In this document: one piece after another, positions 1 through 10,100 of the stretch
How the letters are laid out: every line of letters starts with the position of its first letter
How positions within the stretch are numbered: the first letter of the stretch is position 1
IMG/VR virus record: IMGVR_UViG_3300044629_000313
Span: 1 to 41,159 of that record
Length of the DNA stretch: 41,159 nucleotides
Strand: one strand, 5' to 3'
DNA from: a virus
Made by a program: the position numbers and the translations under genes
Notes under the pieces: model-generated
Database searches by the model: none
What the model was told of the DNA's origin: nothing
The model's input: the letters and a program-made list of their open reading frames with translations, nothing else

Positions 1-198
1 GACGTCCTTCTCACCGTGTCCGGGTCCAACACCCCCGGCTCGGCCATCTCGGGCCAGGCCATCACGGCCGACGCCTACAGCACCGACACCATCGACCTCG
101 GCACCGCTCGCGACATCGGCGAGGGCCACCAGCTCTACATGGTGTTCACCGTCGTGACCACGTTCAACACGCTCACCAGCCTCGACCTCGAGGTGGTT
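1..198. repeat. Direct terminal overlap of circular contig, left copy
   Basis: Bases 1-198 match 40962-41159 except at one position (A at 128, G at 41089). The overlap lies inside the cement-protein gene and reads through in frame, as expected for an assembler overlap of a circular or circularly permuted molecule rather than a biological end. The unit length is then 40,961 bp. Confidence 0.93.
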
Positions 199-450
199 TC
201 GTCGGCGAACGCGAACCTCTCGTCCCACACCGTCCTCGCGGAGACGAACGTCCTGCTCGCCGGCCTGACCGCCGGGAAGCAGTACGTGGTCGCCATCCCG
301 CCGCAGATCGCAAGCCTCGGCCTGCGCTACCTCGGCGCCCGCTACGACGTCAACGGCACCAACCCCACGACCGGCAGCATCCTGGCTCAGATCGTCATGG
401 ACATCCAGGACGGCAAGAAGTTCTACGCCAGCGGCTTCACGGTCGCCTGA
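1..450 (+). CDS. Capsid cement/decoration protein, Bbp16 family (3' part; 5' end at 40953)
   Basis: This is the continuation of the ORF that starts with ATG at 40953. Joined across the contig overlap the protein is 152 aa and begins MITDVLLTVSG. It follows the major capsid protein, and its Ala/Thr/Gly-rich beta-sheet composition (TADAYSTDTIDLG, LYMVFTVV, LRYLGARYDV) is that of the Bbp16 family, named after Bordetella phage BPP-1, whose members sit on the capsid surface as cement proteins like epsilon15 gp10. A GTG at 16 could be mistaken for a start, but the true start lies upstream across the contig junction. The two contig copies differ at residue 46 (His here, Arg in the right copy). Family assignment is from recognition of sequence and position. 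Confidence 0.85.
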   Translation, partial: DVLLTVSGSNTPGSAISGQAITADAYSTDTIDLGTARDIGEGHQLYMVFTVVTTFNTLTSLDLEVVSSANANLSSHTVLAETNVLLAGLTAGKQYVVAIPPQIASLGLRYLGARYDVNGTNPTTGSILAQIVMDIQDGKKFYASGFTVA

Positions 451-462
451 TAGGAGCATCAC

Positions 463-660
463 ATGGCAATGGTCAAGGCATTGGTCGACTGCTTCGTGGA
501 CAACGGGCTTCGGAAGGCGGGCGAGGAGTTCCGCTACTCCGGCCCGGAGATCCCCGAAGTCCTCGAGTTCATGGACGGCGCACCCGTCCTCGACGCCGCC
601 GAACCGGAGCGCAAGCTGCGCCCCGGACGGAAGCCCAAGGCCGAAGCCACGCCGAACTGA
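463..660 (+). CDS. Small conserved phage protein downstream of cement gene
   Basis: This 65-aa protein starts at an ATG with a clear AGGAG site 8 nt upstream and lies 12 nt after the cement gene. The N-terminal half (VKALVDCFVDNGLRKAGEEF) resembles short phage proteins found between capsid and adaptor genes, which carry a small beta-type fold with the pattern G-L-R-x-x-G-x-x-F. The C-terminal third is a basic, Pro-rich tail (RKLRPGRKPKAEATPN) that is probably disordered. The position suggests a head-completion or accessory virion role, but that is inference. A strong hairpin follows 25 nt after the stop. Confidence 0.75.
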   Translation: MAMVKALVDCFVDNGLRKAGEEFRYSGPEIPEVLEFMDGAPVLDAAEPERKLRPGRKPKAEATPN

Positions 661-684
661 TGCGTGCCTGAGTTCGCGAACAAG

Positions 685-715
685 GGAGGGGGGCCGTCCA
701 CGCCGGCCCCCCTCC
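685..715 (+). terminator. Strong GC hairpin after the capsid genes
   Basis: A perfect 12-bp stem (GGAGGGGGGCCG at 685-696 pairing with CGGCCCCCCTCC at 704-715) closes a 7-nt loop. No U-run follows on the plus strand, so termination is probably partial or Rho-assisted. Its place between the capsid/cement genes and the tail genes fits a device that keeps capsid mRNA more abundant than tail mRNA. Confidence 0.7.
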
Positions 716-734
716 TGTCACGAAGGGAGCGAGA

Positions 735-1415
735 ATGCCATCGGTCGTTGATATCGCAAACCTCGCACTCGCATACCTCGGGGATGATGCAACGGTCGCA
801 AGCATCGACCCGCCGGAGGGCTCGGCGCAGGCCGAGCAGTGCCAGCGTTTCTACCCCATCGCACGCGACACGCTGCTCCAGATGCACACCTGGAGCTTCG
901 CCTCGCGGCGCGTCTCGCTCGCGCAGGTCACGATGCCGTACACGATGTGGAAGTACGCATATGCCTGCCCCGGGGACATGATGACCGCCGTGTCGGTGCT
1001 CCCGCCCGAGGCCGAGGACGATTACGCGGTGCGCGCCTACCCGGCAGACCGATACGGCTGGGGCTGGATCAACACACCGTTCGTCGCAGGCGGCACCTAC
1101 GTGCCGCAGCCGTACCAGATCGAGACGGACACGGCCGGGAACAAGGTGATCTACACCAACCAGGAGAACGCGCTCCTGCGATACCAGGCGCTCGTCACCG
1201 ACCCGACCAAGTTTGACCCGCTGTTCTCGAATGCGCTCGCATGGCACCTCGCGTCGATGCTTGCCGGTCCGGTCATCAAGGGCTCGGAGGGCGCCGCCGA
1301 GGGCCGCCGCTGCATGCAGATGGCGCTCGTCTACGTGCAGCAGGCCAAGGCGTCCGACGCCAGCCAGCGCGACATCAGGCCCGACCAAATCACGCCCTGG
1401 ATCTCTGGCCGCTGA
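735..1415 (+). CDS. Head-tail adaptor (T7 gp11 / tail tubular protein A-like)
   Basis: This 226-aa protein has the N-terminal signature of podophage adaptors: a helical start (VDIANLALAYLGDD) followed by EQCQRFYPIARDTLLQMHTWSFA, in which a conserved RFYPxARDxLLxxHxWxFA pattern packs against the portal ring. In T7-like tails twelve copies join the portal to the nozzle. It lies directly upstream of the nozzle gene (3 nt apart) and has an AGGGAG ribosome site. C-terminal residues 155-226 are helical and should face the head. The family role is established; copy number here is inferred. Confidence 0.85.
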   Translation: MPSVVDIANLALAYLGDDATVASIDPPEGSAQAEQCQRFYPIARDTLLQMHTWSFASRRVSLAQVTMPYTMWKYAYACPGDMMTAVSVLPPEAEDDYAVRAYPADRYGWGWINTPFVAGGTYVPQPYQIETDTAGNKVIYTNQENALLRYQALVTDPTKFDPLFSNALAWHLASMLAGPVIKGSEGAAEGRRCMQMALVYVQQAKASDASQRDIRPDQITPWISGR

Positions 1416-1418
1416 CCG

Positions 1419-4400
1419 ATGGCACAGACCCGCGTCTATCACCGCTCGTTCGGAGGTGGGGAGCTGTCGCCCGAGATGTTCGGGCGCATCGATGACGTCC
1501 GCTTCCAGACGGGCGCGGCCACGATGCGCAACTTCATCGCCCTGCCGCAGGGCGCCGCCGAGAACCGACCCGGCACGCAGTTCGTGCGCGAGGTGAAGGA
1601 CTCGAGCAAGAAGACGCGCCTGCTGCCCTTCACGTTCAGCACCACGCAGACAATGGTGCTCGAGCTCGGCGCTGGCTACTTCCGCTTCCACACGCAGGGC
1701 GCCACGCTCGGACCCGGCACGCCTGCCGCCTACAACGGCGCCACGGCCTACTCGATCGGCGCGCTCGTCTCCTCGGGCGGCGTGAACTACTATTGCATCG
1801 CGGCGACCACGGGCAACGCACCGCCGAACGCCACGTACTGGTACGCGCTCCCGGCGGGGATCTACGAGATCCCGAATCCCTACGCCGAGGCCGACCTGTT
1901 CGACATCCACTACGTGCAGTCGGCGGACGTGCTGACGCTCGTCCACCCCAACTACGCGCCCCGCGAGCTGCGCCGGCTGGGGGCGACCACGTGGGTGCTG
2001 TCCACGATCTCCTTCGTCCCGAACGTGAGCACCCCGACCTCGGTCGCGGTGACGGCCAACCGCGGGCAGGCGCTCAACATCACGGCCTTCACGCAGGCGA
2101 ACCCGGGCGTCATCACGACCATCGGCAACCACGGCCTCGCGGTCGATGACCCGGTCTACGTCGATGGCGGCACGATGACCCAGGTGCGCGGGTTCTACAC
2201 CGTGAACTCGACGCCCGGCACGACCACGCTGTCGCTGCGCGCATACGACAGCGGCGTCCCGGTGAACACGACCTCGTTCACGGCGTGGTCTGGCGGCGGC
2301 TACGTGCAGTTCGGCGCGAAGACCATCGACTCGGACTCGTACTACGTGGTGACGGCAGTGGACGCGAACGGGATCGACGAAAGCGCACCGAGCGTGGCGG
2401 TGAGCGTCACGAACAACCTGAATGCCCCGGGCTCGAGCAACACGGTCACGTGGGCGGCGTCTGCGGGCGCGGCGCTCTACAACGTCTACAAGCGCCAGAG
2501 CGGCCTGTACGGCTACATCGGGCAGACGCAGTCGCTGTCGTTCACGGACAACAACATCGCCCCGAACCTCGGGATCACGCCGCCCATCGCGGACACGACG
2601 TTCGTCCCGGGCGCGATCCTGTCGGTCCCGGTCACGAACGGCGGCTCGGGCTACGGCTCGACGGTGGTGAGCGGCGGCTCGTTTCAGACGGTGGCGGTCA
2701 TCGCCGGCGGCACGAACTACGACGCCAGCCCGAGCCTGACCGCGGCCGACCCGACCGGGAGCGGCGCCACGTTCACGGTGACGCAGACGGGCGGTGCCAT
2801 CAGCGCGGTGGCCGTCACGGCAGGCGGCAGCCTGTACAGCGACCCCACGCTGACCGCAGGCGGCAACTCGGGCGGATTCACGCCAACGGCAGGCAGCGGC
2901 GCGCAGCTCCTGCCCACGCTCACGCCGCTCGTCTATGGCAGCGTCACCATCGGCGTCACCGACACCACGGGGACCGGGGCCGTGCTCGAGCCCATCGTCC
3001 AGGGCGGCGTCATTACCGCCATCCGGGTCGTGAACGGCGGGCGCAACTACACCAGCCCGACCATCACCGTCACCTCGGCGGCTGGCGGCTCGAGCGCCAC
3101 GTTCGGTGCGGCGGTCCTGTCGGCGGTCCAGTTCCCCGGCGCGGTCAGCTACTTCGAGCAGCGCCGCGTCTTCGCAGGCACCACGCTCGCGCCCCAGACG
3201 CTCTGGATGACCCGCACGGGCACCGAGAGCGACATGTCCTACCACATCCCGGTGCAGGACACCGACCGCATTTCCTTCACCGTGGCCGCCCGCGAGGCGA
3301 ACACCATCCGCCACCTGGTGCCGCTCACGCAGCTCCTCGCGCTGACGAGCGCCGCAGAGTGGCGAATCTCCCCGGTCAACAGCGACGTCATCACCCCGAC
3401 CACGATCTCCGTGCGCCCGCAGGCATACGTCGGCGCCAACAACGTCCAGCCGTCCATCGTCAACAACACGGTGGTCTACTGCTCGGCCCGCGACGGCCAC
3501 GTGCGCGAGCTCGGCTACTCGTGGCAGGCCAGCGGATTCGTGACGGGCGACCTGAGCCTGCGCGCCACGCACCTGTTCGACAACTTCGACATCTCGGACA
3601 TGTGCTACAGCAAGGCTCCGCAGCCGCTCCTGTGGTTCATCTCGAGCACGGGCAGGCTGCTGGGCCTCACCTACATCCCCGAGCAGCAGATCGGCGCATG
3701 GCACCGCCACGACACGGACGGGTCGTTTGAGTCATGCACGGTGGTCGCGGAAGGCGTCGAGGACCGCCTGTACGTCATCGTGAAGCGCACCATCGGCGGC
3801 ACGACCAAGCGGTACGTCGAGCGCATGGCGAGCCGCCAGGTCGGGGACATCGAGGACTGCTTCTTCGTGGACAGCGGCCTGAGCTACGACGGCACGAACA
3901 CGGGCTCGACCACGGTGACGGTCACGGGCGGCTCGACCTGGGGTCCGGCAGACGTCCTGACCGTGACGGCGAGCGCCGCGATCTTCCAGTTCCCGGCGAC
4001 CACGGACATCAACGACGCCATCGTCATCACGGCCACGGACGGCACGCAGTACCGCCTGACGATCCTCGGCACGTCGAGCACCACGGTCGCGACCGCCAAG
4101 GTGGACAAGGTGATCGCGCCCGCCCTGCGCGGCGTGGCGACCACGTCCTGGTCGTTCGCACGCGACTCCATCTCGGGGCTGGGGCACCTCGAGGGCAAGA
4201 CCGTGAGCATCCTCGCGGACGGGGCCGTGATGCCGCAGAAAGTCGTGACGGCAGGCACGGTCGCGCTCCAGCGCGCATCGACCGTGGTCCACGTCGGGCT
4301 GCCCTACGACAGCGACCTCGAGACGCTGCCGATGACGCTCCAGGTCGAGGCGTTCGGGCAGGGCCGCGCCAAGAACATCAACGAGGCATGGCTGCGCGTG

Positions 4401-4625
4401 GTGAGCTCGAGCGGCATCTTCATCGGCCCCAGCCTCGACAACCTCGTGGAGGCCAAGCAGCGCACCACGGAGCCCTACGGCAGCCCCCCGGCCCTGAAGA
4501 CGGACGAGATCGGCGTGAAGCTGACGCCGTCCTGGCAGCAGGCCGGGCGCATCTTCGTGCGGCAGTCTGACCCGCTGCCCCTGACCATCGTCGGGCTGAC
4601 GCTCGAGGTCGCCATCGGAGGATGA
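1419..4625 (+). CDS. Tail nozzle / tail tubular protein B-like (T7 gp12 type)
   Basis: This 1068-aa virion protein forms the distal tail tube in podophages. The N-terminus (YHRSFGGGELSPEMFGRIDD, then MRNFIALPQGAAENRPGTQF) and the central EQRRVFAGTTLAPQTLWMTRTG segment are hallmark blocks of the family. It is longer than T7 gp12 (794 aa) because of insertions: an FN3-like stretch at about residues 300-400 (YNVYKRQSGLYGYIG) and, at about 404-565, a Gly-rich beta-repeat region with recurring NGGSGY, AGGTNY, AGGSLY and NGGRNY turns. The C-terminus (IFVRQSDPLPLTIVGLTLEV) is also typical. Translation follows the adaptor stop by 3 nt and precedes an ejection protein by 1 nt. Confidence 0.88.
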   Translation: MAQTRVYHRSFGGGELSPEMFGRIDDVRFQTGAATMRNFIALPQGAAENRPGTQFVREVKDSSKKTRLLPFTFSTTQTMVLELGAGYFRFHTQGATLGPGTPAAYNGATAYSIGALVSSGGVNYYCIAATTGNAPPNATYWYALPAGIYEIPNPYAEADLFDIHYVQSADVLTLVHPNYAPRELRRLGATTWVLSTISFVPNVSTPTSVAVTANRGQALNITAFTQANPGVITTIGNHGLAVDDPVYVDGGTMTQVRGFYTVNSTPGTTTLSLRAYDSGVPVNTTSFTAWSGGGYVQFGAKTIDSDSYYVVTAVDANGIDESAPSVAVSVTNNLNAPGSSNTVTWAASAGAALYNVYKRQSGLYGYIGQTQSLSFTDNNIAPNLGITPPIADTTFVPGAILSVPVTNGGSGYGSTVVSGGSFQTVAVIAGGTNYDASPSLTAADPTGSGATFTVTQTGGAISAVAVTAGGSLYSDPTLTAGGNSGGFTPTAGSGAQLLPTLTPLVYGSVTIGVTDTTGTGAVLEPIVQGGVITAIRVVNGGRNYTSPTITVTSAAGGSSATFGAAVLSAVQFPGAVSYFEQRRVFAGTTLAPQTLWMTRTGTESDMSYHIPVQDTDRISFTVAAREANTIRHLVPLTQLLALTSAAEWRISPVNSDVITPTTISVRPQAYVGANNVQPSIVNNTVVYCSARDGHVRELGYSWQASGFVTGDLSLRATHLFDNFDISDMCYSKAPQPLLWFISSTGRLLGLTYIPEQQIGAWHRHDTDGSFESCTVVAEGVEDRLYVIVKRTIGGTTKRYVERMASRQVGDIEDCFFVDSGLSYDGTNTGSTTVTVTGGSTWGPADVLTVTASAAIFQFPATTDINDAIVITATDGTQYRLTILGTSSTTVATAKVDKVIAPALRGVATTSWSFARDSISGLGHLEGKTVSILADGAVMPQKVVTAGTVALQRASTVVHVGLPYDSDLETLPMTLQVEAFGQGRAKNINEAWLRVVSSSGIFIGPSLDNLVEAKQRTTEPYGSPPALKTDEIGVKLTPSWQQAGRIFVRQSDPLPLTIVGLTLEVAIGG

Positions 4626-4626
4626 C

Positions 4627-5400
4627 ATGAACCTGACCCCGGCCCAGCAGTGGATGCTCAACATGCCGTACCAGACGCAAAGCGTCGGGACGATGCTGAC
4701 GGGCACGAACCTGCCCTACTACGAACGCACGGGCGGGATGCCATCGGCGCCCGCCGCGGCGGCTGCGGCCGATGGCGGCACATTCATGCAAGGCTTTGCC
4801 CCGGCCTTCGCCGAGGGCATGACCGTCGCTGGGCCGATTGTCTCGATCTTCGGGGCCGCGTCGAGCGCCATCGGGTCGTACTACGCAGCCGAGAGCCAGA
4901 AGAACGCCCTCAAGATGCAGGCGCAGAACCAGCGGTTTGCTGGCGAGATGGCCCGCATCAACCGGCAGGGCGCCGAGTTCACCGCCGCGCAGGTCGGCCG
5001 CGAGGGCGCCATGCGGGCCGGGATCATGGGAATGCGCGCCGGGCAGGCCCGGGCCGGCGCACGGGCGTCCTTGGCCGCACGCGGGGCCGTCCTCGGCGCA
5101 GGCTCTGCACGCGAGATCATCGGCAGCATGGACCTGATGGCCGAGATCGACCGCCTGAGCATCAGCGCCGCCACCGTGCGCGAGCAGGAGGCCGCCCGCC
5201 TCGCCGCCACGAACCTCGGCGCTCAGGCCACGATGGCCGGAATCTCGGCCCGAAACCTCGAGGCGACCGCAGGAACGATCTACCCCGGCATGGCCCTCGG
5301 CACCAGCCTCCTCGGCAGCGCCACCGAGATCGGGTCCACGTGGGCCAGGAACCGCCGCATCGAGGAACTGCTCTCAGGCGTGGGAACGCAGAGGATCTGA
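4627..5400 (+). CDS. Internal virion (ejection) protein, T7 gp14-like
   Basis: This 257-aa protein occupies the gp14 position, immediately after the nozzle and before two larger ejection proteins. An N-terminal low-complexity region is followed by a hydrophobic Gly/Ala segment (about 68-92, MTVAGPIVSIFGAASSAIGSY) suited to membrane insertion, then a long Ala/Gln/Arg helical region (95-220) with the pattern QNQRFAGEMARINRQGAEF typical of these proteins. In the T7 model such proteins leave the head and form a pore across the outer membrane. Assignment rests on gene order and composition more than on catalytic motifs. Confidence 0.78.
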   Translation: MNLTPAQQWMLNMPYQTQSVGTMLTGTNLPYYERTGGMPSAPAAAAAADGGTFMQGFAPAFAEGMTVAGPIVSIFGAASSAIGSYYAAESQKNALKMQAQNQRFAGEMARINRQGAEFTAAQVGREGAMRAGIMGMRAGQARAGARASLAARGAVLGAGSAREIIGSMDLMAEIDRLSISAATVREQEAARLAATNLGAQATMAGISARNLEATAGTIYPGMALGTSLLGSATEIGSTWARNRRIEELLSGVGTQRI

Positions 5401-5403
5401 CCA

Positions 5404-7176
5404 ATGCCCACCGTACCGACCACGTTCGTCCCGCAGGTCGCGCCGCAGGCGCCGGGCGACATCGGCCAGTTCCAGGCGCCTGGCGTGCAGGCCGCCGAGA
5501 ACCTTGCCGGGCCGCAGCTCGCCCGCTTCGGGCAGGCGATGACCGGGGCAGGCAACGCCGCCTTCCGGCTGGGCTCCGCGATCCAGGACGGGATCGACGA
5601 TGCCACGACCAAGCAGGCCGACGTGATGGGCACGACGGCCATGCAGCGCGTGGCCGACCGCTTCCTCGGCACGGTCGGGCAGCAGTCCGAGCGCGACTTT
5701 GAGGCGGCGATGGGCGAGCTGTCGCAGGCCGGGTCGGCGGCGATGGACACGCTGAAGAACGACACGCAGCGTGCGATGTACGCGCCCATCCTCGCCCGGA
5801 ACATGGGGATGTTCCAGAGCCGGATGCAGCAGCACCGCAACGGCCAGGTGCGCGTCTGGAACACGAACGAGGCCATCGCACGCAGCGAGGTGAACGCCGA
5901 CAACGCCATCTTCTCCTGGGCAAGCCGCAACGAGAAGGATGCCGCCGGGCGCCCGGTCGGGATGCTCCGGTATGCCGCCTACGCCGACACGGCCGTGGAC
6001 GAGGCCCGCAAGGCCGGCGAACTCATGGGCTACGCGCCCGACTCGGCGCAGATGAAGCAGCTCGAGCAGAAGGTCCACGACCGGATGGCGAAGGGCATCG
6101 TGGATTCCATGCTCGTCAACGGCGAGTATGCCGCCGCCGACGAGTTCTTGTCCGACCCGGACACGCAGGAAATGCTCGACGCCAGGGCGGCGCAGGCGCT
6201 GCGCGAGAGCGTGATGACCAACCAGCAGCGCGCCGTCATCGGCGAGCTCACGGCAAGCATCAAGGAAACGGGCACGCTTTACGCCAAGAGCGATCCGAAT
6301 ACCTACGGGCAGGAGGCGACCGAGGGCGCCGAGCCGCCGGCCACGCTGCGCGATGCGCTCGAGCGCGCCGAGTCGATCAAGGACGATGACGTCCGCAAGG
6401 CGGTGCAGGCGCAGCTCAGGACGCAGTACGCGCAGGACGAGGCGCTCAGGACGCAGGAATACCGCGCCCTGATCGACGCCTACGAGAACCACATGGCGGT
6501 GCCAGGCAACTCCATGTTCAACCTGCCGCCGGCGCTCGAAAGCCAGATGGCCGCACTGAGCCCGAAGGACCGACAGTCGTTCTACGCGCAGCAGCGCGAG
6601 TCTGACGAGATCGGCGTGCAGGAGGAGCTGGCGCGCAACCCGGCAATGCTTACCCGCGAGTGGCTCGAACGCAACCGCACGAAGATGACGCCAGGCACCT
6701 ACGTCAAGCTGCTCGGTGAACTCAACCAGCCCGAGAAGATCATTGAGGCGCAGGTCGACGCGGATGACATCAACCGCCAACTCACGGACATGGGCATGCC
6801 GCAGTACGTCAACGCACCTCGTGGATCGACCGACGCGCAGCGCCACCTGATCTTCCGAAACAACATCACGCAGATGATCGAGATTCGCCAGCGGGAGCGT
6901 GGCGGGAAGATCAGCCCAGACGAAAAGCGCGACATCATCCGCAAGGCCATCGTGGACGAGGCATACGTTTCCATCTCATGGGCGAGAGATCCAAGAATTC
7001 CAGTCGCCATGATGACGCAGGAGGAGCTCGGGAAGGCGTACTACGACATCGGTGACCAGGAAGTGCCATTCGCGCAGTACCGCATGGCCGAGCAGCAACT
7101 CATGCGCGCCGGCATCGCGTCCCCGACAGAGGCGCAGATCCTTGAATACTGGACCCGGAAGGGCAAGCCGAAGTGA
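5404..7176 (+). CDS. Internal virion (ejection) protein, T7 gp15-like
   Basis: This 590-aa, largely alpha-helical, charged protein sits between the gp14-like and gp16-like genes. An N-terminal Pro/Gln linker (residues 1-45) precedes helical repeats (about 60-480) rich in Gln, Asp and Arg with no membrane segment and no enzymatic motif. In T7-like phages the gp15 equivalent assembles a periplasmic tunnel with gp16. The start is 3 nt after the previous stop. The end overlaps the giant gene start by 4 nt (GTGA), so the two are translationally coupled. The role is inferred from position and composition. Confidence 0.75.
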   Translation: MPTVPTTFVPQVAPQAPGDIGQFQAPGVQAAENLAGPQLARFGQAMTGAGNAAFRLGSAIQDGIDDATTKQADVMGTTAMQRVADRFLGTVGQQSERDFEAAMGELSQAGSAAMDTLKNDTQRAMYAPILARNMGMFQSRMQQHRNGQVRVWNTNEAIARSEVNADNAIFSWASRNEKDAAGRPVGMLRYAAYADTAVDEARKAGELMGYAPDSAQMKQLEQKVHDRMAKGIVDSMLVNGEYAAADEFLSDPDTQEMLDARAAQALRESVMTNQQRAVIGELTASIKETGTLYAKSDPNTYGQEATEGAEPPATLRDALERAESIKDDDVRKAVQAQLRTQYAQDEALRTQEYRALIDAYENHMAVPGNSMFNLPPALESQMAALSPKDRQSFYAQQRESDEIGVQEELARNPAMLTREWLERNRTKMTPGTYVKLLGELNQPEKIIEAQVDADDINRQLTDMGMPQYVNAPRGSTDAQRHLIFRNNITQMIEIRQRERGGKISPDEKRDIIRKAIVDEAYVSISWARDPRIPVAMMTQEELGKAYYDIGDQEVPFAQYRMAEQQLMRAGIASPTEAQILEYWTRKGKPK

Positions 7177-10100
7177 TCGAGCCGGACATCAACGAGCGCA
7201 TGGCACGATTCTCGCCCTCGCAGGTCCAGGACGATGTCGACCCGATTGCGTCCGAGATCGCGTCACGTGCCGCCGTCCCGACGTCACAGCCGACGATGGC
7301 GATGCCAGACGTCGATCCCATCGCCCGCCAGATCGCGGAGAACGACCGCGAATCGCTCGACGCCGCCGTGCTCGGCGCCCGGGCCGTCAACCCGGACGAG
7401 GCCGCACGCGCCATTCAGGTGGGACGGAAGGTAGGCATCCCGGCCGAGGTGGCCCGTGCGGACATGCAGCGAGCCGAGCAGCAGGCGTACCTCACGGACC
7501 TGCGCTCAAAGGACTTCCTCCGCACCGACCCGGTCATGGCGAACTTCCTCGCCAACAAGGAGTTCGCGGAGGTCGCGCATGATGACGTCGGCGTGCTGGA
7601 TGCCATCCGGCCCATCATGCAGGACTGGGCGATGGTGTACTGGACGGGTGCCACGCCGGGCATGCGCCGGGGCTTTGAGCGCGGCCAGCTCGGCGCCGAG
7701 CGCGGAGAGATCGGCGGCATGGCGATGGCTGGCCTGGCGCAGCCCAAGGACTTCGAGCGTGCGTCCAAGATCCGCGACCGCATGCGCGAGCTGGTGGACG
7801 TCGGGTTCCTGGGCGCGACCACCGAGGTCATCGCACAGAACCTTGCACAGATCCGAGGGATTGGCACGTTCACGGTCGGCGGCGCGGCGCTCGGCAGCGT
7901 GGTGCCCGTGGTCGGCACGGTTGCCGGCGGAGCGCTCGGCGCGACCGCAGGCGTGGTCGCCACGACCGGGCAGATGGAGGCCGGGAACCTGTACCTCGAC
8001 CTGCGCGAGGAGGGCGTCGAGGATGACGTCGCCATCCCGGTGTCCGTGGCCGGCGGGTTCCTGAACGGCGTGATCGAGGTGGTCGGCATGAAGATCGCCG
8101 CCAAGCCGTTCCAGGCGCTTGCCAAGCGCTTCATGGCTGAGGCGGTCGCCAAGGCCGTCGCGCAGCCCACGACACGCGCCGCGCTCGCCGCGGCCGGGAA
8201 GGGATACATCCTTCAGGTCGGGACCGGGGCCAGCGAGGAGGCGCTCCAAGAGGTGGTCATCATCGCCGGCGAGGAGATCGCCAAGGCGGCGTCCGGGATC
8301 GACAGCGAGACGGGCCTGCGGCAGGCCACCGAGCGCGTGGTGGACGCCTTCGTGCAGGGCGCGATGGGGTCGGCCATCCTGGGCGGCATCGGCCCGGGCG
8401 CGAACCTGTACGTCGATTTGAGCCGTGCGGCCAACACCGAGCGGCAGCAGGTGTTCTTTGAGAAGCTCGCCACGGCCGGCAAGGACAGCAGGCTCGCCAA
8501 GCGCAGCCCGGAGGCATACGAGCGGTTCCTCGAGGCGCAGGCGAAGGACGGCCCCGCCGAGACGATCTACGTGGACGGGCGCACGGCACAGGAGCTGTTC
8601 GCGCAGAGCGGCCTGACGGCGGCGCAGCTCGAGGAGGTGCTGCCCGGAATCAAGGCGCAGGTGGACGAAGCGGTCGCCACGGGCGGGGACGTGACGATCC
8701 AGACGGCGCAGTTCGGCGCTCGGCTCGCCAACACGGAACTCGGGAACGCGCTGCTGCCGCACATGCGCTTGTCGCCGGACGCCATGAGCGCCACCGAGGC
8801 GCAGGCGTTCGAGGCTGAACGGCAGGCAGTTGTGGAGGAGGCACGCACGATCCTTGCAGCAAAGCAGGAAGCCGACGCTGCGTTCGTCGCCGAGGCGCAG
8901 CAGGTCGAGGACGAGGCGTTTGAGCAGGTCCGTGCGGTCGGCCAGTTCACCGACATCGAGGCGCGGACGATTGCCAAGCTGCGCCAGGCGATGGTGGTCG
9001 TGGATGCCGCCGAAGCCGGGATGACGCCGGCGCAGTATCAGCGCGAGCGCGGCGTGCCGTTGGTCGTCCAAGGTGAAAAAACAAACGTACAAGCAGCGCA
9101 ATCTGCTGTTAAAAATGCAGAACTACAGGCACGCAGCAAGTTGTTTGGATGGTACGCACAGCGCGAACTAGCGAAGATTGCAGAATCAGAAGGAGTTGAT
9201 CTATCAACTCTGACTCGAGATCAATACGCGCAGTACGCGATTGATAATGGGCTGGCTATTGATGACGATCACCTTCGCATGGCCGCTGTACTCCGCAACG
9301 CCAAGACGATTGAAGAATATGCGTCCATGCGAAAGTCAATGCGTGCCGCAGCGAATCCAATGCAACAGCAGGCAGATGCCGAGTTTGCTGCATTCGCACA
9401 GCGCATCAAGAGAGATGCAACCGCAAGTACGACGATTTCACCTGGGGTTCGTATTCGCAGCGGAACAGCAAATAGCGATACCTGGCTATATTTCAAGGTA
9501 AACTCTGGCGCAACTACGACAGGGGAAACGCACAAGGCATACGCTGGTTTTGCTGATCCGTACAAGTCGCTTACTCAAAATCGTGTTGAGCAGTTTCTGC
9601 AATTCTTGCAGAGTCGTGGATACAACGGAGACGTTAAGACTATTCAGGACATTGACCAAGGTAGCGCGATTTCAGATCAGATTGTGATGCACGGAGCTAC
9701 CAAAGCGGATGCAGATTTGGCATTGCAGTTGTCGCAGGAGTTCTTTGGAAACGAACTGAACTTCCTTGAAACCGGAATGGACACGGACAGCGGTTCTTAC
9801 AGCCAGAATCTTGCTGAAAAAATTAAATCCGATATTGCTGCTAGAAATCAATCACAGCAAGCGCAGCAGCCAACCACTGCATTTGATCAGGCGGCTATCT
9901 CCCGCATGGACGCCGACTACCTCGCGGCGGTCGAGCGCGGCGACATGGAAGCGGCGCAGCGCATGGTGGACGAGGCGGCGAGGGCTGCAAATCAACAGAG
10001 AGTTACAAGATTTACGGTTGGTAACCGTGGTTTGCTAAATAATCAAGTCCTCAATTACGACAAATTGTCAGATGACGAAATGGCTGAAGTTGAGGTTCTG

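Noticed and set aside
534-3710. Long open frame on the minus strand opposite the nozzle gene
   Set aside because: Translation is Arg/Ala/Val/His-rich without domains, lies antisense to a recognised virion gene and is expected from GC-rich third positions.
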